IMG/VR virus record: IMGVR_UViG_3300025146_000015
Span: 1 to 60,672 of that record
DNA: 60,672 nucleotides
DNA from: a virus
Reading direction: 5' to 3' (one strand)
Position 1 is the first letter of the stretch. Each line of letters starts with the position of its first letter. Position numbers and translations under genes: made by a program. The notes under the pieces are model-generated. The model was not told the origin of the DNA. It saw nothing but the letters and a program-made list of their open reading frames with translations, and did not search any database. Below, one piece after another: positions 26,550-32,847 of the stretch.

Positions 26550-26744
26550 CTACCTTCGGACAAGAAGAGCTAAGTCACCGGAGAGATCCGGGTCGGAGCA
26601 CGGACCCTGGTGGTGGTTTGTCTCAGGTGAAATCTCGACCTGCTCTCCGTCGATCGTGGTCCGGCCGTCGTGCTCTGGGAGCTCGGACGGGTCGCGGCGG
26701 AGCATCAGGGCGAGGCGGGCGCGGTCGAGCGTGCTGAGGTCCAT
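26550..26744 (-). CDS. Small acidic hypothetical protein, last gene of the leftward operon
   Basis: 64 residues on the minus strand. It starts MDLSTLDRARLALMLRRDPSELPEHDG, a helix-turn-helix-like amphipathic start, then an acidic tail. The codon pattern supports coding. No ribosome site is evident. The start is 31 bases after the zinc-finger gene. Confidence 0.45.
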   Translation of the reverse strand: MDLSTLDRARLALMLRRDPSELPEHDGRTTIDGEQVEISPETNHHQGPCSDPDLSGDLALLVRR

Positions 26745-26774
26745 GGTTGGTGTACGGTACGGTCGTGTGGCCGG

Positions 26775-26960
26775 TTAAGGGTTGGGACGGACATGATCGT
26801 AGAAACAGACCCCGGACCTACGGCCCCGCATGTTCGTCCAGCGCTGTAGGTGCCGGGCCCATTCGAGCGTGCATCGCCAGCAGACGAGGAAGGTCGGGGT
26901 GTAGACGCAGCCCGTCGCCGGGTGCGCGGCACCACCGCAGATTCGGCAGGGAGAGGTCAC
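26775..26960 (-). CDS. Small zinc-finger protein
   Basis: 61 residues, start GTG 26960 overlapping the upstream TGA (GTGA). Two knuckles, CRICG near the N-terminus and CWRC 21 residues later, form a likely zinc site; a short C-terminus ends CFYDHVRPNP. Such small treble-clef or ribbon proteins are frequent in phage early operons, often as transcription or translation modulators. Confidence 0.6.
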   Translation of the reverse strand: MTSPCRICGGAAHPATGCVYTPTFLVCWRCTLEWARHLQRWTNMRGRRSGVCFYDHVRPNP

Positions 26961-27205
26961 GCGACCCGCCGCTTCCACTCGGGCCAGGCCGCTACGCGTT
27001 CGGAAGCCCGCTCAGCCCCGGCCAGGACCTCGGAGAGGGAAGGCTCCCGGGGCACGTGCCGGAGGCCCACGGCGAGCTCCACGTCAGCCGCCAGGCGCTC
27101 CAGCTCCGCTGCTCCCAGGACTGCCTCGGCCACGTCCAGGGCGCCGTGGAGGCGCTGCAATGCCCTAGTTCGGGTCGTGGTGTCGGATTCGGTCGGGCGG
27201 GCCAT
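26957..27205 (-). CDS. Small helical protein
   Basis: 82 residues, Ala/Glu/Arg/Leu-rich, entirely helical by pattern (LHGALDVAEAVLGAAELERL). The start at 27205 has AGGAG 6 bases upstream, and just before that a perfect 6-bp stem-loop (27218-27236). Coupled to the zinc-finger gene downstream. Function unknown. Confidence 0.5.
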   Translation of the reverse strand: MARPTESDTTTRTRALQRLHGALDVAEAVLGAAELERLAADVELAVGLRHVPREPSLSEVLAGAERASERVAAWPEWKRRVA

Positions 27206-27217
27206 GGCTTGCTCCTA

Positions 27218-27236
27218 GGCCCCTTCTGTCGGGGCC
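27218..27236 (-). promoter_or_regulatory. Leader stem-loop next to ribosome site
   Basis: GGCCCC, 7-base loop, GGGGCC directly upstream of AGGAG for the 27,205 gene. It belongs to a set of such leader hairpins in this operon (others before the genes starting at 27,461/27,527, 30,178, 30,452, 31,452 and 32,353). Confidence 0.5.
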
Positions 27237-27286
27237 GGCTAGCGGGTGTGCATGATCCGTAGTGTGCGCCCAGTTAGGTCGGCGGG

Positions 27287-27527
27287 TCAAGCGTCGCGCA
27301 ACGCTCCGCGATGCAATAGCTCGCACAGCACCGGGCCTTCGCCGTCGTAGTCCCTCGGCGCGGCAGTCGCCGGGTGAGACTCCTCCGTCAGTCCAATACT
27401 CGATTTCCTGGGTCTGTCGACGTGTCAGTAACCAGCCGTTGGTAGTCTCGCGGGTATTCATGACCCCGAAAGCCCGGGGCTCGTGGCCTACCGGGCTGGG
27501 GTGCCGGGCTTTCCCCGGCTGGTGCAT
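27287..27527 (-). CDS. Unresolved small coding region, frame uncertain
   Basis: ATG 27527 has an ideal AGGAGG, with a second in-frame ATG at 27461 behind a CCCCG/CGGGG stem-loop. This frame reads MNTRETTNGWLLTRRQ and stays open to 27165. However, the 3' part is more convincing in another frame, which ends RDYDGEGPVLCELLHRGALRDA at a TGA at 27287. One frameshift or a small indel would join them. No homology recognised. Confidence 0.35.
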
Positions 27528-27619
27528 GGCTACCTCCTAGGTCTGGGACCTGTGGTCCATCGACGTCCCTAGCCCCCGGGCTCATTCGCGAGCGCGGGGG
27601 CGGGACGGGGGAGGGTGGA

Positions 27620-28219
27620 CTAGTCGGTGAACCCGATTTCCCAGGCCTCAGAAAACTCTCGGTCTGCAAACAACTCGGCCAGCCCGGTAATCTGCTTGAG
27701 CCTCAACACCTCGTCTGCGTCCATCCCGAGCTCCTTGGAGATCTTGGCATCGCTCCAGTTGCGCTTTGCGAGGTCGGCAACGATGTCGCTCATGGCGTCG
27801 ACCTGGTGTTTGCCTCGAGCTCGATTGTGGCGAATTGTCGCCGCTACGCGGTCGTTGTGGTCCTCACGGGCAGCGTTGATCCGTGTGATCGGAAGGTACC
27901 CGTGAACCCGCTCACGGACAGCTTTGCATTCCTTGCCGACCCGGTTCCTGTGGAAACCGTCGACGACTTCGTACCCGGCGCCGATCTGGTGGGCGACGAT
28001 CGGTTGGGTATATCCGTCGCTGCAGATCGAGTGCTCAAGAAGACGCATCTCCGGGGGCGCCACGTGGTTCGGGTTGTAATCGTTGGCTGTGACGTTGTCA
28101 GCCGGCACCCATTCGACGAAGTCCACGGGTTCGTCCGAGAACGGACTGACGGCATGCAGAGCGCTCCGGGCCTGGTTGATCGCGGCCACGCGCTCGGATA
28201 GCGGCATCGAACCGATCAT
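27620..28219 (-). CDS. ParB-like DNA-binding protein (IbrB-like)
   Basis: 199 residues. The ParB/sulfiredoxin-fold pattern is clear: PVDFVEWVPADNVTANDYNPN, then LLEHSICSDGYTQPIVA and DGFHRNRVG, followed by RGKHQVDAMSDIV and an HTH-like segment. It follows the PAPS-reductase-like gene, the usual IbrA-IbrB order. Start set at ATG 28219; two GTGs lie just upstream. IbrB-type proteins act with IbrA, first described as regulators of immunoglobulin-binding proteins; their biochemical role is unclear. Confidence 0.7.
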   Translation of the reverse strand: MIGSMPLSERVAAINQARSALHAVSPFSDEPVDFVEWVPADNVTANDYNPNHVAPPEMRLLEHSICSDGYTQPIVAHQIGAGYEVVDGFHRNRVGKECKAVRERVHGYLPITRINAAREDHNDRVAATIRHNRARGKHQVDAMSDIVADLAKRNWSDAKISKELGMDADEVLRLKQITGLAELFADREFSEAWEIGFTD

Positions 28220-28233
28220 CGCCACGATCACGA

Positions 28234-29433
28234 TCAGTAGATCCCCCAGAGAGCCCGCCTCTTCTTCATGATGCGCCTGTACTTCTCGTATGCTTGGCTC
28301 TTGTGCTGGGTAAAGCTCAATCCCTTCATCCACCAGTCGTTTCGCAGAAGTGCCTTTGCGATTCTTTGCCATGACGGAGTGTCCTTGCTGTTTGGGGGGC
28401 CAGCGTCTGGAATACCACTCTGGTAGCCGCGATCCGCGTACCAGTGGAGGAACACCGCAATCTTGTCCCTGTAGTGCTCGGCCGTAGACGGCGGAAGCGT
28501 CGCCAACAGCAGTTCGGAGTAGCTCTGCCAGTTGTGCCCTGGGGGCAAAGCCATCGTGATCCGACCCAGTATGTTGCCGGACTCTCGAGCGTATAGGGCT
28601 CCACCGTTTGCCCCGTTGACCCGAGCGACAACCCTGCCCCAGGTCTCCGGCTCGATCACATGGTACAGCCACAGACCCTTCCGTTGGTCATCGCCGTACG
28701 GCTGGCAGATCCTCTGCTGGTGGATCGAAAGTCCAGCCTTGTGCATGCGGTCATACAGTCGGTTGTGGGGATTTCCTGTCCGTGCATGGTACGTCCAAAT
28801 GTCCTCGGTGCGCCAGTCGTAAATCGGGTAGGCGTTGAAGACGGTCCCTCCCTTCCACGTAGTCCACCGGTGGCCGTCGTAGCGTGATTTCTCAGCCATG
28901 AGCGTCCGAAATCTATTCAGTGATTCGTCGGACCGTATTCCGACGAGGCACATGGTCGGTTCTCCCCCACTGTACCACTCGCCAAAGTGCTCGATGAACT
29001 CCTCGAACTCCTGGTCCCGATGAAAGAACGGGAACGTGCTCGGGTCCGTAATGCTCATCGGATCGGGCTGACGAACCCAAAGATCACGAGCATCGGGATC
29101 CCAACATTGCCACTTTGGCTGGTAGTTGCTGACGGCGTTGCGGAGCGCCATCGGGAGCGCCACCCAGTACGGATCGACGTGGTTCCGATAGAGGCCGAAC
29201 ATCTCGCGTACGTGTTCGATCGTGAGCCGATACTGCGCTTCCAGGTCGACGAACAGGACTCCGATCTTTCGCCCGCGAGCAATGGCCTGCTCCATGACTA
29301 GGTGGAGCATGACGGTGGAGTCCTTGCCGCCGCTGAAACTCACGTATACTCGGCTGAAGTCGTCGAGTACCCGTGCTATCCGGGAGCGCGCAGCCGAGAG
29401 GACGTTGACGCCAAGTCCTTGCTTGAGACCCAT
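28234..29433 (-). CDS. PAPS-reductase-like ATP pyrophosphatase (IbrA-like)
   Basis: 399 residues. The PP-loop SGGKDST sits at residues 34-40, with VLFVDLEAQY and a C-terminal half typical of the large IbrA/DUF3440 type (NAYPIYDWRTEDIWTYHA, QQRICQPYGDDQRKGLWLYHV). It lies with the ParB-like gene (14 bases downstream) and a third small gene overlapping its start. The domain activates substrates by adenylation. A link to DNA modification or defence is suspected for phage copies but not shown here. Confidence 0.75.
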   Translation of the reverse strand: MGLKQGLGVNVLSAARSRIARVLDDFSRVYVSFSGGKDSTVMLHLVMEQAIARGRKIGVLFVDLEAQYRLTIEHVREMFGLYRNHVDPYWVALPMALRNAVSNYQPKWQCWDPDARDLWVRQPDPMSITDPSTFPFFHRDQEFEEFIEHFGEWYSGGEPTMCLVGIRSDESLNRFRTLMAEKSRYDGHRWTTWKGGTVFNAYPIYDWRTEDIWTYHARTGNPHNRLYDRMHKAGLSIHQQRICQPYGDDQRKGLWLYHVIEPETWGRVVARVNGANGGALYARESGNILGRITMALPPGHNWQSYSELLLATLPPSTAEHYRDKIAVFLHWYADRGYQSGIPDAGPPNSKDTPSWQRIAKALLRNDWWMKGLSFTQHKSQAYEKYRRIMKKRRALWGIY

Positions 29434-29792
29434 TCCGAGACCTCCTCCTTGGAGACTCTGGTCAACGTGTTCCCGTCGATCCGAAAGAAGTACCTGTCTG
29501 AACTCCTCCAGGAGAGGCGTTGGTATGCCTCGTACAACCCTGGCTTGAGAAAGTAGACTGCGTGAACTCCACGGTTGCCTGTTCCGTTGGCATCCTCATA
29601 GTCGACCATGGGCTTGCAGAATTCTCGCGCCATCCCGTGCTTTGGATCGGCCCCCTTGATTCTCGCGACCCAACCGCAGCTCGGGATCTTCCCAATGAAG
29701 TCCGGGGCGCTGATCTCGCGACATACGGAAGACGCCAGTTGCAGGTAAGCGCGGTTGGTGTGCCCGATGAGCTCAAGTCGTAATACATACAT
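29376..29792 (-). CDS. Uncharacterised partner of the IbrA-like gene
   Basis: 138 residues overlapping the next gene's start by 58 bases. It has a beta-rich N-terminus (MYVLRLELIGHTNRAYLQLASSVCREI), then GNRGVHAVYFLKPGLYEAYQRLSWRSSDRYFF (core YFLKPGLYEA). The pattern resembles small proteins frequently co-encoded with PAPS-reductase-like phage genes. The large overlap suggests coupled expression. No catalytic motif seen. Confidence 0.55.
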   Translation of the reverse strand: MYVLRLELIGHTNRAYLQLASSVCREISAPDFIGKIPSCGWVARIKGADPKHGMAREFCKPMVDYEDANGTGNRGVHAVYFLKPGLYEAYQRLSWRSSDRYFFRIDGNTLTRVSKEEVSEWVSSKDLASTSSRLRAPG

Positions 29793-30178
29793 CAGATGCC
29801 GGCCAGCTCGCGGAGCTCGGAGACGCGATGCGCGACGGCACGCTCTTGGTCGTCCGCCGCTTCGCGGGGCGTGTAGAAGCGGTCGAACTTCGCGATCTCC
29901 AGAAGCTCGGAATCATCCTTCGCCGGCCTGCGACCAGTTAGCGCGTCCCACAGTCCCGTGCTCGCCATGGTCTTGGTAGTTTGGTACCCAGGGGGAGTGG
30001 TCCAGCCGGTCGCGTCTGGCTCGACGACCACCGCGGACCCATCGGGACACTCATAGATCGCGGGATTGCTGGGCCCGCGCGTCCCACACACCGAGTGCGC
30101 ACACCAGAGGGCGCCGTCGAGGGGGCGGACGACGGTCGATGTGCCGTGGAACGTGTTGGTGAGCGTGATGTGTGCCAT
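29792..30178 (-). CDS. Hypothetical protein
   Basis: 128 residues, ATG 30178 with GGAG upstream. A short beta-rich N-terminus contains CAHSVCGTRG and AIYECPDGS, two Cys pairs that might bind metal; the C-terminus is helical. The stop abuts the next gene. Not recognised. Confidence 0.5.
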   Translation of the reverse strand: MAHITLTNTFHGTSTVVRPLDGALWCAHSVCGTRGPSNPAIYECPDGSAVVVEPDATGWTTPPGYQTTKTMASTGLWDALTGRRPAKDDSELLEIAKFDRFYTPREAADDQERAVAHRVSELRELAGI

Positions 30179-30272
30179 TGTCGTTTCTCCTGCCGGCTCC
30201 TCGCCGGGTTGCCGCCCGGGTCCTCCCCGGGTGGGCTTCTGGGGTTCTAGTGTTGCAATCGGCGTGCCGGTG

Positions 30273-30452
30273 TCAGTACTGCGGCCACAGAATGTCGTTG
30301 ACGACTGAGAGTGCTCGACATCCGACTATCTCGTCACAGTCGTCAATCGACGCGCAGGTGTGCTCGTGTGTTTCGATCGATACGTCGTCGAACTCGAGAG
30401 CGAGCGCGGCAAGTTTCGCCGCTGAAGTGTTTTCGGGTACGTAGATGATCAT
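30273..30452 (-). CDS. Small acidic hypothetical protein
   Basis: 59 residues, ATG 30452 with GGAG at proper spacing. It begins MIIYVPENTSAAKLAALALEF and contains a Cys/Asp cluster. The first gene downstream of the TATAAT promoter at 30,626, with a 170-base GC-rich, hairpin-bearing leader between them. Function unknown. Confidence 0.5.
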   Translation of the reverse strand: MIIYVPENTSAAKLAALALEFDDVSIETHEHTCASIDDCDEIVGCRALSVVNDILWPQY

Positions 30453-30625
30453 GATGTGCTCCTACGATCCCAGGCCCGCGACCCTTCGGTGGCGAGCCCT
30501 GGGGCGGCCCTGATTCCCCGGTGTGCCCCCCGGGCTCTCTTCCCCTTCCGGGGACGATGGGGGTAGTTGCATGGGCTGTGCCAGAGTCGGGCTGCTCTAG
30601 GACGTGGGGTTTTTGCGTGTATGAC

Positions 30626-30683
30626 ATTATACTACCCGGACAAGTGTCCGCTAGGCGGACAGGTGTCCGCGGACATGTGTCCG
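30626..30683 (-). promoter_or_regulatory. Leftward promoter with three palindromic operators
   Basis: The minus strand reads TATAAT at 30626-30631. Three near-identical 14-bp palindromes CGGACA-NN-TGTCCG lie at 30637-30650, 30656-30669 and 30670-30683, the first in the -10/-35 spacer. No good -35 is seen, consistent with activator dependence or a tightly repressed promoter. All three operators lie inside the 3' end of the upstream gene. The regulator is not identified. Confidence 0.6.
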
Positions 30684-30895
30684 GGGCAGGCGGCCAGTAG
30701 GAGACAGGCCCGGACCACGAGCTCGGCCGACTCGGGCGCTCCGACTGCCACGAGCTCGGCGTAGGCCGCGTCCACGGCACCTGGGAGCTCCGCCAGCGCG
30801 TCGCGGCGGACCGTGGGGTCCGTGGTACCGGAGGCTGCTGAGGCGAGATCCAGGGCTCGAGACGTGGCGGTCATGGTAGTAGCGGAAGGTATCAT
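30632..30895 (-). CDS. Small helical protein whose 3' end carries the operators
   Basis: 87 residues from ATG 30895 (alternative ATG 30874). It is helical and Ala-rich (AELPGAVDAAYAELVAVG), ending CPGHMSADTCPPSGHLSG, residues dictated by the three palindromic operators. Function unknown. The tail composition suggests that the DNA sites, not the protein sequence, are under selection there. Confidence 0.5.
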   Translation of the reverse strand: MIPSATTMTATSRALDLASAASGTTDPTVRRDALAELPGAVDAAYAELVAVGAPESAELVVRACLLLAACPGHMSADTCPPSGHLSG

Positions 30896-30960
30896 GGAGA
30901 TCTCATCGGAGATACGGGTGTGCAATCCGCGGGCCAAGGCTCAGGACGCGGCCGCGTGAG

Positions 30961-31452
30961 TCACCGGGGCGGCGGGGCATCAAGCGGCCCCGTCTGGCAG
31001 ATCCTTCCTGCTTCGGACCGGCATTCGGCCAACATCGCGTGTTCGCGCTGAGCCCTCCGGAGCGACTTCTGGAGTTCGTTGGCCACACCAGCCGAGAACA
31101 GGTCCCGCATCTCGGAGGTACGCGCTTGGATCGAATCGAATTCCGTGCGGTCAATCCTTCCACGGGCCCTGGCAATCCTGGCCTGCTTCGCGATGAGATG
31201 ACACTGTTGAGCCCACAGGTACTCGTCGGCTTCTGGATCGGTCAAGATCCGAATCCCGAGACCCTCGACTTTCGCCACCAGTTCCTCGCAGTTGTCCCAT
31301 ATGGCTCCACGAAGCCGCATGAGTTCGAGCTGGAAGCGTCTCGGGTTCTCCGACGCCTTGAACCCGACGATGTCCTCGGCGTCGCTCTGGTTGATGAACT
31401 GTCCCTTCTGGAGGGTCGAGTAATCGAGAGGATGTAGTTTCGAAACGTCCAT
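30961..31452 (-). CDS. Hypothetical helical protein
   Basis: 163 residues, ATG 31452 preceded by AGGAG and a 5-bp stem-loop (31471-31483). It starts MDVSKLHPLDYSTLQKGQFIN and continues as charged helices (IDRTEFDSIQARTSEMRDLF), suggesting a DNA- or protein-binding helical bundle. A longer in-frame reading upstream is repeat DNA and was not used. Function unknown. Confidence 0.55.
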   Translation of the reverse strand: MDVSKLHPLDYSTLQKGQFINQSDAEDIVGFKASENPRRFQLELMRLRGAIWDNCEELVAKVEGLGIRILTDPEADEYLWAQQCHLIAKQARIARARGRIDRTEFDSIQARTSEMRDLFSAGVANELQKSLRRAQREHAMLAECRSEAGRICQTGPLDAPPPR

Positions 31453-31548
31453 CGTGTGTCTCCTATTGATGCCCCAAAGGGGCCCCTGCCTTGCCATGCC
31501 CAGCCCGGCCATCCACACCTCGACGCGCGTTGGCCCGCCTAGCCTCGG

Positions 31549-31591
31549 GCCCTCCCGCTGGAATCGAACCAGCGTGCAACCATTGGAGGGC
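31549..31591 (-). ncRNA. 43-nt tRNA-minihelix-like RNA element A
   Basis: On the minus strand, GCCCTCC (31591-31585) pairs with GGAGGGC (31555-31549). A 10-nt linker AATGGTTGCA follows the first strand, then a 6-bp hairpin with the T-loop sequence TTCGATT. This equals a tRNA acceptor stem stacked on a T-arm with the D and anticodon arms replaced by the linker. There is no CCA and no anticodon. Element B has the same length, loop and linker. Confidence 0.6.
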
Positions 31592-31672
31592 TTGTCCAAA
31601 CCTTGCCTTGCCCTTCCGCGCCGGGACTTGCCATGCACTGCCGAACCGAGAATGTACCGAGCCCAGCCATGG

Positions 31673-31715
31673 GCACGCCGCCGGGAATCGAACCCGGCGT
31701 ACGACCATCGCGTGC
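31673..31715 (-). ncRNA. 43-nt tRNA-minihelix-like RNA element B
   Basis: GCACGC (31715-31710) pairs with GCGTGC (31678-31673). Linker GATGGTCGTA (10 nt) then leads to a 7-bp hairpin closing the same loop, TTCGATT. Relative to element A the outer helix is one bp shorter and the hairpin one longer, so both have 13 bp and 43 nt. Nearly every stem pair differs yet pairing is kept, which supports a selected RNA structure. Confidence 0.6.
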
Positions 31716-31789
31716 TGTTCATCCAAGCCATGCCCTGCCGAGCCTCGCCTCGCCTGGCCCCGTATGGCCTCGGCTCACCATGCCATGCC

Positions 31790-32353
31790 TCACTCGACCG
31801 TGAACCTTCCGTATCGCGGTCGAAAATCTCCAACGCCAACCCTGGACCCCGCCGCGATCATCGCCTCGCGGGCTTGCTCCGGGTTGAGAATCTCCTCATC
31901 CACCTGCAGCGTCACCTTGCATGACCACGACCGGAAGATTGGTCGAGCTCGCATGATGCGCTGCCTCTGTTGCGCGACCGTTCGGTAGTCACAGAATCGA
32001 CCGTCGGCGTACAACTTCTTGATGTCCTTAGGACCGTCGTACTCGAGAGGAAAGAACGCCTGGTCACAGTAGACGGCGGCGCTCGCTTCCTTCCCGAGCT
32101 TCGCCTTGCGAGCTCCCTGAACGATGGTGGCCAGAATGACGTCGGCCGGAAGGGAAGGGTGGCCCTGTTCGTCGACGTAGAGCCCGCCACGCCATTCTAG
32201 TTCCTTGATCGCCATCAACGTCTCTTCGGTCTTGTTCTTGCCCTTCGCGATCTTCGACTTTTCCCGAGTGATTGGATCCGTCGGGTCAGCGAGACGCGCG
32301 TTGTGCATGAGAAGAGGCGCTACGCCTGTTAGCTTCAGATTGACTGTCTTCAT
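31790..32353 (-). CDS. Conserved phage protein of unknown function, RAMP-like features
   Basis: 187 residues, ATG 32353 with AAGGAG upstream. It begins VNLKLTGVAPLLMHNARLADP, has a KTEETLMAIKELEW..GLYVDEQGHPSLPADV middle (core GLYVDEQGH), and ends RARPIFRSW...GVGDFRPRYGRFTVE. The Gly-rich C-terminal motif and the opening beta strand recall Cas7/RAMP-like RNA-binding folds, but that is only a pattern impression. It lies between two structured non-coding stretches. Confidence 0.55.
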   Translation of the reverse strand: MKTVNLKLTGVAPLLMHNARLADPTDPITREKSKIAKGKNKTEETLMAIKELEWRGGLYVDEQGHPSLPADVILATIVQGARKAKLGKEASAAVYCDQAFFPLEYDGPKDIKKLYADGRFCDYRTVAQQRQRIMRARPIFRSWSCKVTLQVDEEILNPEQAREAMIAAGSRVGVGDFRPRYGRFTVE

Positions 32354-32363
32354 GATGTTCTCC

Positions 32364-32379
32364 TTCCCCCGAAGGGGAA
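32364..32379 (-). promoter_or_regulatory. UUCG-tetraloop leader hairpin
   Basis: On the minus strand TTCCCC, TTCG, GGGGAA forms a very stable C(UUCG)G-closed hairpin, followed at once by GGAGAACATC and the ATG at 32353. It could protect the 5' end of a processed message or control ribosome access. Confidence 0.6.
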
Positions 32380-32442
32380 TCCTTGCCTCGCCCAATCCGG
32401 CCTCGCTCGAACCGCTCTGCCTGCCAGTTGGGGGTTTCCTAA

Positions 32443-32509
32443 CCTCGCCATGCCATGCCATGCCTCGCCGAGCCGTGCCCTGACCAACCCGGCCGCGCCG
32501 CGCCCAGCC
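32443..32509 (-). repeat. GGCNN pentamer array
   Basis: Seven consecutive pentamers (minus strand GGCAC GGCTC GGCGA GGCAT GGCAT GGCAT GGCGA) at 32443-32480, with a further short run at 32490-32509. The surrounding 32,354-32,582 contains no gene. Same repeat type as at 31,483-31,791. Confidence 0.6.
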
Positions 32510-32575
32510 TTGAAGCGGGCGCCGTTGGTGCGACTGTCATGGCGTTCACAAATCAGCGACGCCCGCTTCAAGGCT
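32506..32575. repeat. 16-bp perfect inverted repeat with 38-nt loop
   Basis: 32506-32521 (AGCCTTGAAGCGGGCG) is the exact complement of 32560-32575. The loop of 38 bases is mixed-composition. It starts just after the stop of the zinc-ribbon gene. No T-run follows on either strand, so it is not a plain terminator. It may be a structured RNA or a protein-binding site. Confidence 0.6.
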
Positions 32576-32582
32576 ACGTCAT

Positions 32583-32847
32583 TCACGGAAAGAGCACTTC
32601 CCCGCTTCCAGGCCATCGGCGCTCGGCCTCGGCGCGTAGACGCTCCTCGGAGGCGTCTCCGTAAAATCGAAGCGTCACGAACATTCGGATCAGTTGCCCC
32701 CTCGCCTCGTCGCGCTCCATCACCGCCTTGAGCGCACACGTTGGGCAGAGGATGGGGGACGAGCGCCGCCGAGTCCACGTCGCTAGGCAGAATCACATCG
32801 CATCCGCAGCCGTCGCACTCCACGTACTGGTACGTCGTCTCAGTCAT
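32583..32847 (-). pseudogene. Zinc-ribbon protein gene with a frame break at a C5 run
   Basis: From ATG 32847 (GGGAGG upstream) the frame reads MTETTYQYVECDGCGCDVILP, then after GTC CCC CAT loses sense. Removing one C of the CCCCC run (32754-32758 complement) restores VPILCPTCALKAVMERDEARG and a clean end VLFP with stop at 32583. The joined 87-residue protein has CxxC/CPTC knuckles. It may be an indel, an assembly error or +1 recoding. Confidence 0.55.

Larger units (their letters stand above)
31483..31791 (-). repeat. GGCNN pentamer arrays in a 337-base gene-free stretch
   Basis: The gap 31,453-31,789 holds no gene. On the minus strand it is built from pentamers GGCNN with NN varying (AT, AA, GA, TC, AG, TT, TG): runs lie at about 31483-31510, 31601-31614, 31721-31760 and 31771-31791. 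The two T-arm-like elements sit between the runs. The same pentamers recur at 32381-32393, 32443-32480 and 32490-32509. Confidence 0.65.

Noticed and set aside
31549-31740. Complete tRNA genes
   Set aside because: T-arms are perfect, but no D-arm, no anticodon arm with U33 and no 7-bp acceptor at tRNA spacing can be formed. The 43-nt fold explains both copies better.
31453-31839. N-terminal extension of gene 30,961 through the pentamer arrays
   Set aside because: The residues are Arg/Gly/Ala repeats from GGCNN DNA, and ATG 31452 has AGGAG.
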